Origin: CAVQCJ01 sp963849365
GTDB lineage: Bacteria; Actinomycetota; Actinomycetes; Prado026
Assembly (NCBI GenBank): GCA_963849365.1
Contig: CAWKHA010000004.1
Coordinates: forward strand, 1,178,001 to 1,242,000
Direction of reading: 5' to 3'
Length of the DNA stretch: 64,000 bases
The notes beneath the pieces were generated by a model, which had not been told where the DNA came from, did not search any database, and saw only the letters and a program-made list of their open reading frames with translations. Below, one piece after another: positions 28,951 to 36,960 of this stretch (the first letter of the stretch is position 1; each line of letters starts with the position of its first letter). The position numbers and the translations under genes are program-made.

Positions 28951-29026
28951 GCCGCCTTAGCTCAGTCGGCAGAGCGACGCACTCGTAATGCGTAGGTCCA
29001 GGGTTCGACTCCCTGAGGCGGCTCCA
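28951..29026 (+). tRNA. tRNA-Thr (anticodon CGT), CCA encoded
   Basis: A complete cloverleaf is visible. The acceptor stem pairs GCCGCCT with AGGCGGC, discriminator T is followed by CCA, the anticodon stem ACGCA/TGCGT encloses loop CTCGTAA with anticodon CGT at 28984-28986, and the T-loop reads GGTTCGACTCC. It reads ACG threonine codons. A -10-like TAGACT lies about 35 nt upstream at 28912. Its 3' half is duplicated at 33927, so it has served as an integration site. Confidence 0.97.
28982..29024 (+). repeat. attL-type core, 43-bp direct repeat copy 1
   Basis: Runs from the anticodon loop to just past the tRNA-Thr 3' end and is identical over 43 bp to 33927-33969. This is the classic crossover region of tyrosine-recombinase elements inserting into the 3' end of a tRNA gene, leaving the tRNA intact. 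Confidence 0.9.
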
Positions 29027-29314
29027 GTTGATCATGCCCCTGACCTGCGACGATAGCGAGGGAAAGATCGTTTCAGTGCAGCCGTTGGGGGCGTTGGTCT
29101 CAGTTGTTGGTCTCAGTTGTGCAGGCCGACGAGGCGCGACTTGTCGCCCGGTTGAACCCTGACGTACGTGGACGGACTCGAGAGGACTCACCATCGCGGG
29201 CACCTGCACACCAGGAACGCGTAGGTAGAACGTTCGCGCGGGTCTGCCGTGGATTGCGCCTGGTTCGTGGATAGGCCCGCCACCGACAGCAGCGAGCACC
29301 GCCGCTGTCAGATG
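29025..29314. repeat. tRNA-proximal element end, copy A
   Basis: About 290 nt that align by eye, with many substitutions and a few indels, to 33970-34256. Shared landmarks in order are CAGTTGATCA, the TGGTCTCAGT pair, GACTGTCGCC/GACTTGTCGCC, and the closing CGCTGTCAGATG. No frame is conserved in both copies, so it looks like a non-coding element end rather than a gene. Confidence 0.75.
29094..29119 (+). repeat. Tandem 13-mer pair, possible recombinase arm site
   Basis: TTGGTCTCAGTTG occurs twice head to tail without a gap, about 70 nt inside the tRNA end. Related pairs occur at 33810-33834 and 34038-34063, each within about 120 nt of an att core. Position and pairing suit integrase or excisionase arm-type binding sites. 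Confidence 0.6.
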
Positions 29315-29554
29315 GGTGCGACAAGAAGTGGATCAAGTCCGAGAACAGGGCTCCGATGAGGGGATCAGACCAGAGCCCGAAGGAGCTGGTCACTGGTCGG
29401 TCATGCGCAGGTTCCAAGCCGCCGTGGGCTGGCTCACTGGCGGCACGATCGACGTCAATGACAGCCGTGGCCGATGTGGGCCGGACCCGTGAAGAAGCGC
29501 ATGTGGGTCGAGGCTAGGTCCAGCAATGCCCACGGCAGGGCAGCAATCTTCCCT
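29120..29554. other. Island left end without recognisable gene
   Basis: About 430 nt of moderately lower-GC sequence between the tandem 13-mers and the first island gene. The first 195 nt belong to element-end copy A. A minus-strand open frame (29100-29417) has no start with a ribosome site and no family resemblance. I see no intact integrase here or elsewhere in the island. Confidence 0.5.
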
Positions 29555-30877
29555 TCACATCTCGTACGGTGAGTGCCGCGGTCGAGTTGCGCGAGCCCGC
29601 AGAGCCTCTATCGCGGCGGTTCGTCCGGCTTGGTTGAGCTGCCACGAGTCTTGCCATGGCGGCTTACTCGGGTCGCGATCAAGCAGCCTCAACGCTTGCA
29701 AGCGCCAGTGAAAGTCCACGAGCGCCCAGCTGACGTGCCTTTGATCGGGCTGAGCCACGACGTCGCTGCGCCATCCTTCGGACGCCATGAGGCTCGCGAT
29801 GGTGCGGGAGACTGCGTCCCGCGACGCGGTTCCGCCGTGCAACATGACCGCGAGCGCGAGTTCCTGAACTGCGCCGTCGTAAGTACGCGTCGACACCACT
29901 TGTTGACATAGGCGACGCCAGAGTGCGACTGGGTCGTTGAGCAGCGCTCTTCCAGTCGGCGTGAGCGCGAGCTGTAGCTTGGTGCGTCGGACTGCACCTA
30001 TCTGCTTCGCGAGGTCTCGCGTGGTGGCGACTTCGAGGACGTCCTCCTCGAGCCGTCAGGAGCCGATCGCGTCGTCCCAGCCGAACTCTTGCGCCAGTTC
30101 GACGACCGTCGCCGGTTTGAGCCGATGCGTTTGCGTCAGGGGGATTCCGAGGGCGGCGCGCTGCAGGAGTCGTTGAACGGGCGCCACATGGTGCTGCACA
30201 TCATCGGGGAGCGCGTTCGGGCCTTGCAGCTGTGATCGGAGTGGGTCGACAAGTTCCTGGCGCGGCCTGCCGTACGCGCCACACCAGCCGTCGATCCGCT
30301 CGGCCAGCACACGGTCGAGCAACGACGCGTCGTCCAACTCTCGCCGCGGCCGTACCAATTGCTCGCGTACGATCGCCTGCTGTGTCTTCTTCCATCCCCG
30401 ACTGCCTGGGGTGAAGTCACCCGCCACGATGGACAGCTCGAGGCTTGCGGCGGCGGAGTAGTAGGCCGCTGCTTCCTCAACTCCCATCACGCCGCCCCAG
30501 GCGAGGTCGTCGACATCGACCGGCTCCACGCCGGAGACGGTCATCGCTGCCCGGTACGCCGCCCAGCCCCTCCCGTAGTCGTCGTTCTCGTTAGCCGCGA
30601 GCACAGCTACCGTCTGCTCTGACGTGCAGATGGCTGCGTACCGCGGCAGGTCGAGCAGTTCGAGCAGTCGGCCCAACGCTGCGGCCACGCGTCGTTTGTG
30701 GTCGTCGTCGGTGAGGAACTTGACTGGCAGTCGGTACCACAGGAACTCCTGCAGGCCGATCTGCGTGATCACCCCGACGACCTCGCCCGCGGTCAGCCAA
30801 TCGAATGCGCCCTCGGCGTCGAGAGCAAGTTCGCGATCCTCCGCGCGCAGTGTGTCCAAGGCCAAAGCGACGTCCAT
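29555..30877 (-). pseudogene. Unknown protein gene interrupted by an in-frame TGA
   Basis: Starts at ATG 30877, 13 nt after the fic stop, and reads 273 residues to a TGA at 30056-30058. The same frame then continues without another stop for 167 codons to 29555, and that part still looks like protein: TKLQLALTPTGRALLNDP, then VQELALAVMLHGG. Joined, it would be about 440 residues. The region spanning the stop resembles the C-terminal, winged-helix-like part of plasmid pRiA4b ORF-3-type proteins (weak recall). It is probably co-transcribed with fic. A single nonsense change, readthrough, or two proteins are all possible; I favour a nonsense mutation. Confidence 0.65.
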
Positions 30878-30890
30878 CTCCGTCAGCCTG

Positions 30891-32021
30891 TCAGGTGCCC
30901 GACCAGCGGGCCACCATGGCGAGGAGCTCCGGCGCGACCCACCAATGCCGAGGTCGTCCAGGTGGCGAGTGCCTCGACGCGAACGGCTCGAGGATGCCCC
31001 GGTCGCCGAGGACGGCCAGCGCCGAGCGCGCGGCTCGTTCGGATATGCCGACTTGCTCGGCGACTGTCGTCGCGGACAACACCGGATGATGCGGCAGCAG
31101 CTCGATGATGCGGTGCGCGGCCGAGTCCACCCGGATGTCTTCGATGCGCGTCTTCCACTCCGCGTGCAAGCCGAGCACCTGGTCGAACAGCGTCACGGTT
31201 GCCTCGCTCGCTCGCTTCACGACGTCGGCGAACCAGCGCACCCACGGGTCGACCTCGCCGAGTCGGAACTGAGTGAGTCCGGCGAGGTAGGCACCGCGGT
31301 CGACGGCGATCGGGACGCTGATCGGCGGCGGGACTGCGAGTTGCAGTCGCCGGGCCAGCAGCCACCCGGCGATCACGCGGCCGATACGGCCGTTGCCGTC
31401 GCCGTACGGGTGGATGCACTCGAACTGTGCGTGCGCGACCGCGGCCTGGGTGACGGGATCGACGTCGTCGGCGTTGAGGTAGGCGACCAAGTCGTCCATC
31501 AGTTCCGGCACGGCGTCAGGGGGAGCGGTGACGAGAGCGGCGTCAAGTGGTGACGTGCCACCGATCCATCCCTGAACGGTCCGGAACCGACCGACCATCT
31601 CCGCGGGCAGCCACGCGTGCGCGCCGTGCATGAGCCGCTGGTGCCAGTCGTGGAGGACCTCTGTGGTCATGACCAGGTCGCGCTGGCTCGTCGCGTCAGC
31701 CACCACGGCGAGGTTGTTCGCGACCCAGGCGGCCTCCTCACCGACTGTCGGGTCGATCTCCGCCACCACCACATCCGGCAATGGAGCCCGCACTCCTTCG
31801 ATGTACGACGAGGCGACGCCCTCCGCGCGAAGCAGCAGCCGGGCCAGCGGCTCCCAGCCAGCTGGCAAACGGTCGGTTACGCGCTGCGCGGCAGCCGCGG
31901 CCTGCTCGGTCTTGCGGACCGTCGCCTCCGTGAGCGGCAGTTCGCGGCCGGCGATCATGTCCGGTAACCAGGCGTTGATGCGCCGACCGTTCCAATCGAT
32001 CGGTACCTCGCGGCCCGCCAT
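30891..32021 (-). CDS. Fic family protein, class II inhibitory helix
   Basis: 376-residue Fic enzyme, predicted to transfer AMP or another nucleotide part to target proteins. The catalytic motif HPYGDGNGRIGR is complete at residues 204-215. The N-terminal inhibitory helix SSYIEG (71-76) matches the (S/T)xxxE(G/N) rule of self-inhibited class II Fic proteins. A winged-helix segment, VAEQVGISERAARSAL, follows near residue 325. ATG at 32021 has GGAAGGTGGG in front; a TTG six codons earlier is weaker. It lies in the tRNA-Thr island with the interrupted gene downstream. The target is unknown. Confidence 0.92.
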   Translation of the reverse strand: MAGREVPIDWNGRRINAWLPDMIAGRELPLTEATVRKTEQAAAAAQRVTDRLPAGWEPLARLLLRAEGVASSYIEGVRAPLPDVVVAEIDPTVGEEAAWVANNLAVVADATSQRDLVMTTEVLHDWHQRLMHGAHAWLPAEMVGRFRTVQGWIGGTSPLDAALVTAPPDAVPELMDDLVAYLNADDVDPVTQAAVAHAQFECIHPYGDGNGRIGRVIAGWLLARRLQLAVPPPISVPIAVDRGAYLAGLTQFRLGEVDPWVRWFADVVKRASEATVTLFDQVLGLHAEWKTRIEDIRVDSAAHRIIELLPHHPVLSATTVAEQVGISERAARSALAVLGDRGILEPFASRHSPPGRPRHWWVAPELLAMVARWSGT

Positions 32022-32029
32022 GAGACCCA

Positions 32030-32058
32030 CCTTCCGCAACCTCAGTAGTTACGGAAGG
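32030..32058 (-). promoter_or_regulatory. Inverted repeat covering the fic ribosome-binding site
   Basis: Plus-strand CCTTCCG (32030-32036) and CGGAAGG (32052-32058) are perfect 7-bp complements separated by 15 nt. On the fic transcript the second arm is the GGAAGG ribosome site, so the hairpin could hide the start; as DNA it could be an operator. Confidence 0.45.
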
Positions 32059-32601
32059 ATAGCAAGTGAACCTGCCGAAACGAATTCAGCTCACACATCG
32101 AACCGGCCGCGCTGATCTTCGTAGCCGCCCCGAGTCCAGGCCGTGGTTGGCGTGCGTGGGAACGATCGCTGCGTCCATCACAACCGAACTACACGATCCA
32201 ACTCGACGGCGACGACGCCCGCACGCTCGCCGTGCTCGACCCCGCGGCCCTGAGTCAGCTGTAAACGCTGGACTCGGAGGACTGGGATGGCGGCTGCGGG
32301 TGGGCCGGGCCGGCTTGACGATCTTGTCGTGGTCTCCTCAAGCACGGGACCGTACGCCGCCGGTCGCGGCCCAAAGCGTGGTGTAACTGATTCACGAAGT
32401 GAGCCACCAACTCGATCGTGTCGATCAACGCCAGCTAGCAGCGCGCGGCTCGGAACCGGGCTACTTCCCGAGCGAGCAGCAGTTCCGACGCGGCTCATTG
32501 CATCACGGGAGACGCGACCAAGTTAGACGTCGAGCCGGCACGCTAGCCCGGTCACGGGTCGACGTCCGGCCCCCGCGCATAGTGCACCCCCTCTGTGCTG
32601 G
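32059..32601. other. Gene-poor stretch between fic and cupin genes
   Basis: About 540 nt. The only protein-like trace is a plus-strand run of about 25 codons at 32187-32264 ending in a stop (YTIQLDGDDARTLAVLDPAA), which may be the C-terminal remnant of a lost gene. No promoter, repeat or RNA structure was convincing. Confidence 0.4.
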
Positions 32602-33090
32602 TCACACGGGCGGGAAGGGGGGCGGGCCGACGATCTCGATGCCTCCGTTGGTGATCGCGGATGCACGGACACGGTCGAAGTCGACCACTCGGTCGGTGTC
32701 CGAGGTGAGTGGTTCGCTCGCGCCGAAGTAGAACGCCTGGCAGGTGCCGGGTGTGTGCAGGGTGAGCATGGTTGCGGTCTCTGAGAGCACCAGGAAGGCG
32801 TGGGGAACCGCACGGGGGGCGATGACGAGGCCGCCGGCGCGGAGTGTGTGTTCCTGACTGTCGAGGTGGACGAGGATCTCCCCGTCGACTACGTACAGCG
32901 ATTCATCCGACGGATGGGTGTGCAGTGGCGTGCGCTTGCCCTTGTCCATGACATCCGAGAACAGCAGGAACGCGCCTGCGGTCTCCTCGGCCGTTGCCAG
33001 CCAACTGTGCACTCCGCCGCCGAAGAACCATCGCTGATCCGCTTGCTCTGCAGATCGGAGGATGGGCCTGGCGGTCGTTGTCTCTGACAT
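32602..33090 (-). CDS. Cupin-domain protein
   Basis: 162-residue single-domain cupin. Motif 1 reads TPLHTHPSDESLYVVDG with the metal-binding His, His and Glu; motif 2 is near APRAVPHAFLV with the last His. ATG at 33090 is preceded by TGGAGG. The frame further upstream is open but overlaps the operator. It is divergent from a TetR gene across a 52-nt gap with a palindrome, so it is almost certainly the regulated target. Possible roles are quercetinase-like oxygenase or small-molecule binding; not decidable here. Confidence 0.82.
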   Translation of the reverse strand: MSETTTARPILRSAEQADQRWFFGGGVHSWLATAEETAGAFLLFSDVMDKGKRTPLHTHPSDESLYVVDGEILVHLDSQEHTLRAGGLVIAPRAVPHAFLVLSETATMLTLHTPGTCQAFYFGASEPLTSDTDRVVDFDRVRASAITNGGIEIVGPPPFPPV

Positions 33091-33107
33091 TGCGCCTCCA
33101 CGATTTG

Positions 33108-33123
33108 TGGGACGCGAGTCCCA
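33108..33123. promoter_or_regulatory. TetR-type operator between cupin and tetR genes
   Basis: TGGGAC-GCGA-GTCCCA, a 16-bp site with perfect 6-bp arms, lies midway in the 52-nt divergent gap. Its placement would let the TetR protein repress both its own gene and the cupin gene. Confidence 0.7.
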
Positions 33124-33142
33124 TAACGGATAGTCCAGTACC

Positions 33143-33802
33143 ATGAGCGTTGTGTCAAGCGAGTATGAGGCGGGCGGTCGTGCCCGTCAGAAGCAGCGCA
33201 CGCGGGACAGCCTCGTCGCCGCAGCACGGATGCTGGTGAGTGACGGAGCCACCCCGACCGTGGAGGAGGTGGCCGAAAGTGCCGGCATCTCGCGGACGAC
33301 CGCTTACCGGTACTTCCCGAACCAGCGATCGCTGCTCGTCGCGGCCCACCCGGAGACCGCCGCAACGACCCTGCTGCCCGATGGTGTCTCGTCGGACCCC
33401 CAGAAGCGTCTTGATGCTGTGGCCACGCGGTTCATCCGACTCATCATCGACACCGAAGTTGCTCAGCGCACCATGCTGCGCCTTTCGCTCGACCCGGATC
33501 CGCTGCAGCGTGCCGGGCTCCCGCTCCGTCAAGGCCGCGCGATCGCATGGATCACCGAAGCCCTCCAGCCGCTGCGCGGCCGCCTGACCGACGAGGAGAT
33601 CCATCGGCTCGCCCTCGCCGTCCGAAGCGCCATCGGAGTGGAAGCCCTTGTCTGGCTGACCGACATCGGTGGGCTGTCGCGTGAAGACGCTGCGGAGAAC
33701 ATGCGGTGGTCCGCGCAGTCGCTGCTCTCGGCCGCCCTCACCGCGAGCCCGCCCCCGACGCGTGCGGGGAAACGCCGCGCCCGACAGACAAGAAGTCGAT
33801 GA
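33143..33802 (+). CDS. TetR family regulator
   Basis: 219 residues. The N-terminal helix-turn-helix reads VEEVAESAGISRTTAYRYFPNQRSLL (about residues 37-62), preceded by the basic QKQRTRDSLVAAARMLV helix. The C-terminal ligand domain is not assignable. The start is ATG 33143. It is the last intact gene of the tRNA-Thr island; the second att repeat is 125 nt beyond its stop. It probably controls the divergent cupin gene through the palindrome between them. Confidence 0.88.
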   Translation: MSVVSSEYEAGGRARQKQRTRDSLVAAARMLVSDGATPTVEEVAESAGISRTTAYRYFPNQRSLLVAAHPETAATTLLPDGVSSDPQKRLDAVATRFIRLIIDTEVAQRTMLRLSLDPDPLQRAGLPLRQGRAIAWITEALQPLRGRLTDEEIHRLALAVRSAIGVEALVWLTDIGGLSREDAAENMRWSAQSLLSAALTASPPPTRAGKRRARQTRSR

Positions 33803-33809
33803 TCTTGTT

Positions 33810-33834
33810 CTGGCCTCAATTGTGGTCTCAGTTC
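33810..33834 (+). repeat. Tandem 13-mer pair near right island end
   Basis: CTGGCCTCAATTG is followed, overlapping by one base, by GTGGTCTCAGTTC. Both match the TTGGTCTCAGTTG unit of 29094-29119 with two or three changes. The pair lies about 95 nt before the second att core. Confidence 0.5.
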
Positions 33835-33926
33835 ACTTGGTGTCGGCCGGCGCCGGGCGGACTCACGGTTCGGCCTTGGAGCACAAACTGACCGTCCGCG
33901 CGAGCCCGCGAACCGCCTACCCCGGC

Positions 33927-33969
33927 CTCGTAATGCGTAGGTCCAGGGTTCGACTCCCTGAGGCGGCTC
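33927..33969 (+). repeat. attR-type core, 43-bp direct repeat copy 2 (tRNA-Thr 3' half)
   Basis: Identical to 28982-29024. There is no 5' half of a tRNA before it, so it cannot be a functional tRNA gene. It marks the right end of the island and also the left end of a second, decayed insertion. Confidence 0.9.
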
Positions 33970-34256
33970 AGTTGATCACGCCTCTGAGCTACGACGATGC
34001 CGATAGGAAGATCGTTCCGGCCAACCATTAGGGCACTCTGGTCTCAGTCGCTGGTCTCAGTTTGTGCACGCCGACGGGGCCAGACTGTCGCCTTGTCGAA
34101 GCCTGACGAACGCGGACGGAGTTGGGCGGACTGACGATCGTGGCGGCTGCATACCAGGACGGCGTAGGCAGAACGCTCGCGTAGGTCCGCCATGGATCGC
34201 GCTCTTTCGGGGACGGACCGGCATCGTCAGCAGCGAGCCGTTGTCGCTGTCAGATG
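33970..34256. repeat. tRNA-proximal element end, copy B
   Basis: Diverged homologue of 29025-29314 in the same orientation and at the same distance from the att core. Two copies of element-end DNA, each directly after an att core, are expected from tandem integration of related elements. Confidence 0.72.
34038..34063 (+). repeat. Tandem 13-mer pair in copy B
   Basis: CTGGTCTCAGTCG and CTGGTCTCAGTTT stand head to tail, 68 nt after the second att core, in the same place as the pair at 29094-29119. Confidence 0.55.
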
Positions 34257-34613
34257 CAAACCGAAAATGATCCGCATCCAAAGTCGCGCCGGGTTCTGGA
34301 CCCGCGCTGTCGCCATGACCGTCAGCGGCGCCCAACACATCACCCTTCGGCACTGCCCGTTCCAGAACGGCTTGGTCGAACGGTCCAACCGCACCCTGCG
34401 GAGCCTGACCTGCTGGTCCGGACTGTGTCTGGAAGACCCGAAAGTGCAACCGCCCACCCGACCACCACTACAGCTGGGTCATGCGAGTCCTCAGCGCCTC
34501 GGCCGATGCGTCCGCTGGCGCCTGCGGTGTTCGTTCTATTTCCCGCCCAGGACCCGAGCGGGTGGTCGCCGAGGGGACATCTGCATCGTCACCGCCGCCG
34601 AGTCCAGCGTCGG
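34257..34613 (+). pseudogene. Possible DDE-transposase remnant in gene-poor DNA
   Basis: About 360 nt between element-end copy B and the lytic transglycosylase gene. On the plus strand, 34360-34410 reads PFQNGLVERSNRTLRSL, which resembles the QNxxxERFNRTxR segment holding the last catalytic residue of IS3/IS481-type transposases. Nothing else of a transposase is recognisable on either side and no terminal repeats were found. It could be chance; the rest of the interval shows no gene. Confidence 0.3.
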
Positions 34614-35843
34614 TCAGTCGCTTGGCAGGGCCGTCGGTCCCGGGACCGGCGAGTCGGTTGCGGACGGGGAGTCCGTCGCTGTGGGGGTCGCGCTTGGTGT
34701 CGTCGTCGCGCCGGGCGTCGGACAGCTGCCGTCACCTGGCGACGGTGGCTCGGACTCCCCTGGAGACAACGTCGGCGTAAGCAAGGGGCTGGGCTGGGAG
34801 GTCGGCGGCAGCGGGTCGGAAGACGGTGCCGTCGGGTCTGAGGACGCAGACGGGTCCGCCGAGGCCGTGGGGCAGCTGCTCGGCGTGGGGTACGGCGTCG
34901 GGGTCGCCGAGGCGCCGCCCGGTTCGCCCAGCACCGGGCCCGGGAGACCTGGGACCCCGACGGCAGGAGCACCGGACGGCTTCGGCTTCGGCGTCGGCGC
35001 GGACGCCGAGGGTTGCCTGCTCACCGGTGTGTGCGCCGCGGCGACCGGCCCGTCGGTGTAGGCCTGCGCCCACGCCAGCACGGCCGCGACGTACGCGTCA
35101 GAGTGGTTGTAGGAGTGGACGGCCGCGACGAGCTGAGCCGGGTCGTCGAGGTCGCGCCCGTGTCCGCACAGGTAGAAGCCGGCCGAGACCGTCGCGTCGT
35201 CGACGTTGCTCGGGTCGGCCAGCCCGTCGCCGTTGCCGTCGCGGCCCAGGACCGCCCACGTGGTCGGGATGAACTGCATGGGTCCCACCGCCCGGTCCCA
35301 CACTCGGTCGCCGTCCCACCGGCCCCTGTCGGTGTCGTGCACCTGGGCCACGCCCGGGCTTCCGTCGAGGGCAGGTCCGACGATCAGGTCCACTGTGGTG
35401 CCGTCGGGCCGCACGTCGCCCAGCCAGGCGTGGTCCGACTCGATCCGGCCGATCCCGGCCAGCAGCTGCCAGCCGAGGTGACAGCCGGGCTCCGTGCGCG
35501 CGAGCGTCGCCGTGGCGTTGCGGTACGCGGCCAGGACCCGGGCCGGGATCATCAGGTCGCCCGCGACCGCGACCGCGCGGCCCGACGGTGTCGGAGCGGT
35601 GCTGACCGACGGCGCGGGGGTGGCCGTCGACGCGGCGGCGCTGCTGATCGTGGGAAGGACCGCGTCGGGCGCGAAGCCGCCGTCGATGCCGAGCGGGACC
35701 ACGACCGCCGGCGGCGCCTCGACGACCGTCGTCGACGCGGCGGACACGGTGTCCGGCCCCGCGAACGACCCGCCGATCCCGGCGAGGATCAGGACCGACG
35801 CCGATGTCGCTGCGAACGACCGGGCCCCGGTCAGCCGCCTCAT
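34614..35843 (-). CDS. Secreted lytic transglycosylase, MltB/SLT_2 type
   Basis: 409 residues. A Sec signal (about 1-35, ending near TVSAAS) is followed by a Ser/Thr/Pro linker and a catalytic domain. The likely acid Glu is in GIGRIESDHAW; the conserved AVGPMQFIPTTWAVLG and SYNHSDAYVAAVLAWA follow. After residue 280 there is a long Pro/Ser/Thr tail to the C-terminus, probably spanning the cell wall. It cleaves peptidoglycan glycan strands. ATG at 35843 gives MRRLTG and the best signal peptide; a GTG ten codons earlier is an alternative. Confidence 0.88.
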   Translation of the reverse strand: MRRLTGARSFAATSASVLILAGIGGSFAGPDTVSAASTTVVEAPPAVVVPLGIDGGFAPDAVLPTISSAAASTATPAPSVSTAPTPSGRAVAVAGDLMIPARVLAAYRNATATLARTEPGCHLGWQLLAGIGRIESDHAWLGDVRPDGTTVDLIVGPALDGSPGVAQVHDTDRGRWDGDRVWDRAVGPMQFIPTTWAVLGRDGNGDGLADPSNVDDATVSAGFYLCGHGRDLDDPAQLVAAVHSYNHSDAYVAAVLAWAQAYTDGPVAAAHTPVSRQPSASAPTPKPKPSGAPAVGVPGLPGPVLGEPGGASATPTPYPTPSSCPTASADPSASSDPTAPSSDPLPPTSQPSPLLTPTLSPGESEPPSPGDGSCPTPGATTTPSATPTATDSPSATDSPVPGPTALPSD

Positions 35844-36031
35844 GTGCACCCGCACATGTCCGACGGTAAGCACGCCTATCCCGGCCCCGCAGAGTCTGCG
35901 TCGAGCCGCCGCCAGCTCTTCACGTCGCGTTCACGCAACTGCCAGCACGTGTCCAGCGCCACGCAGACGGACACACCCCGTTCATATCGTCGTGTCAGGG
36001 TTGCTCCTCCGATCTGGATGGCAGGGGAGAG

Positions 36032-36499
36032 GTGGAGGCGGTGAAGCGTCGGATCGCCCTGGTGGCGCACGACAACAAGAAACCCGAGCTACTGGAATGG
36101 GCTACCCACAACCGGAACATCTTGGCCCGCCACGACTTGTTGGCGACCGGCACCACCGGAACCTTGCTCATGTTCGAGCTCGGCCTGTCGGTGACTCGCC
36201 TGCTCAGCGGCCCGGTCGGCGGCGACCTACAGCTCGGAGCTCGCATCGCCGAGGGTGACATCGACTTGCTTGTCTTCTTCTGGGACCCCCTCGAACCGCA
36301 GCCTCACGACCCGGACGTCAAGGCACTGTTGCGGGTAGCCGTGGTTTGGAACACCCTCACCGCATGCAACCGGTCCACGGCCGACATGGTCATCTCATCG
36401 CCCCTGTTCGAGCAGGCTTACCAGCCAGCGCGCCCCGGCTTCGGCGATGCTGCTGCCTCGCGGTCATTGCCATCGGCGGAGGTGGCACCTTCGTTCTGA
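36032..36499 (+). CDS. mgsA: Methylglyoxal synthase
   Basis: Converts dihydroxyacetone phosphate to methylglyoxal and phosphate, a bypass of lower glycolysis. 155 residues with RIALVAHDNKK at the start, the phosphate-binding LATGTTG, SGPVGGDLQ, the catalytic-Asp region LLVFFWDPL, and QPHDPDVKALLR. The start is GTG 36032 or 36041; both sit close to the GGGGAGAGG. The last 30 residues are not family-like and run toward a decayed P-type ATPase gene. Confidence 0.92.
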   Translation: MEAVKRRIALVAHDNKKPELLEWATHNRNILARHDLLATGTTGTLLMFELGLSVTRLLSGPVGGDLQLGARIAEGDIDLLVFFWDPLEPQPHDPDVKALLRVAVVWNTLTACNRSTADMVISSPLFEQAYQPARPGFGDAAASRSLPSAEVAPSF

Positions 36500-36510
36500 G
36501 GCCTGCCGAC

Positions 36511-36880
36511 ATGGCACGCACGGCCGGGGCCTGCGCGTACGGTGTCGCGACGGCAGCCGCCCGTTCGGTGGCCGAGGTTCTGCGCCGCTGGACGCGGGCC
36601 CTGGCGGTCTGTCCAGCGACCAGGTCGCCGAGCGTCGCGAGAGGTGGGGTGCGAACGCTGGGTCTGCTCGTCGCGGCGGCCGCCTTGTCCTACTTCGTCG
36701 GCGAGGGCACCGACGCCAAGATCATCGGCCTGATCGTGGCTTTGTCGGTCGGTCTGGGCTTCGTCAACGAGCGGCACTGCTCGAGCCGGCTGGCTCAAGG
36801 CCGGCAGAGAGGCGGCGATGCCCACAGTTGCCCGCCGGACGTGGAGGAGCCGAGGGCGGACATGCTGGCCGGGACCGCCG
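36511..36880 (+). pseudogene. Remnant of a cation-transporting P-type ATPase N-terminus
   Basis: Pieces of one protein are spread over two plus frames. One frame gives RSVAEVLRR (36570) and, after a gap, LLVAAAALSYFVGEGTDAKI followed by IGLIVALSVGLGFVNE (36665-36770), the first two transmembrane helices of MgtA/SERCA-type pumps. The other frame gives LDAGPGGLSSDQVAERRERW, the matching N-terminal segment. At least two frame changes and loss of the remaining ~700 residues make it a clear pseudogene. Confidence 0.72.
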
Positions 36881-36960
36881 GTGTGACTTCTGCAGTTCAT
36901 GTCGGTGTGCGACTGTGCCTCATGGATGTTGCGCGGCTATCTGACGGGGACGAGCGTGAG

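Noticed and set aside
29094..29119. CRISPR-like repeats
   Set aside because: Only two adjacent 13-mers without spacers, and no cas genes in the window.
28727..29299. Minus-strand ORF containing RLRESNPGPTHYE
   Set aside because: It is the antisense translation of the tRNA-Thr 3' half. The same string appears at 33828-34028 because the att repeat is there. Not a protein.
30056..30058. TGA as selenocysteine
   Set aside because: No SECIS-like hairpin is evident, the residue is not at a known redox site and no sel genes are visible.
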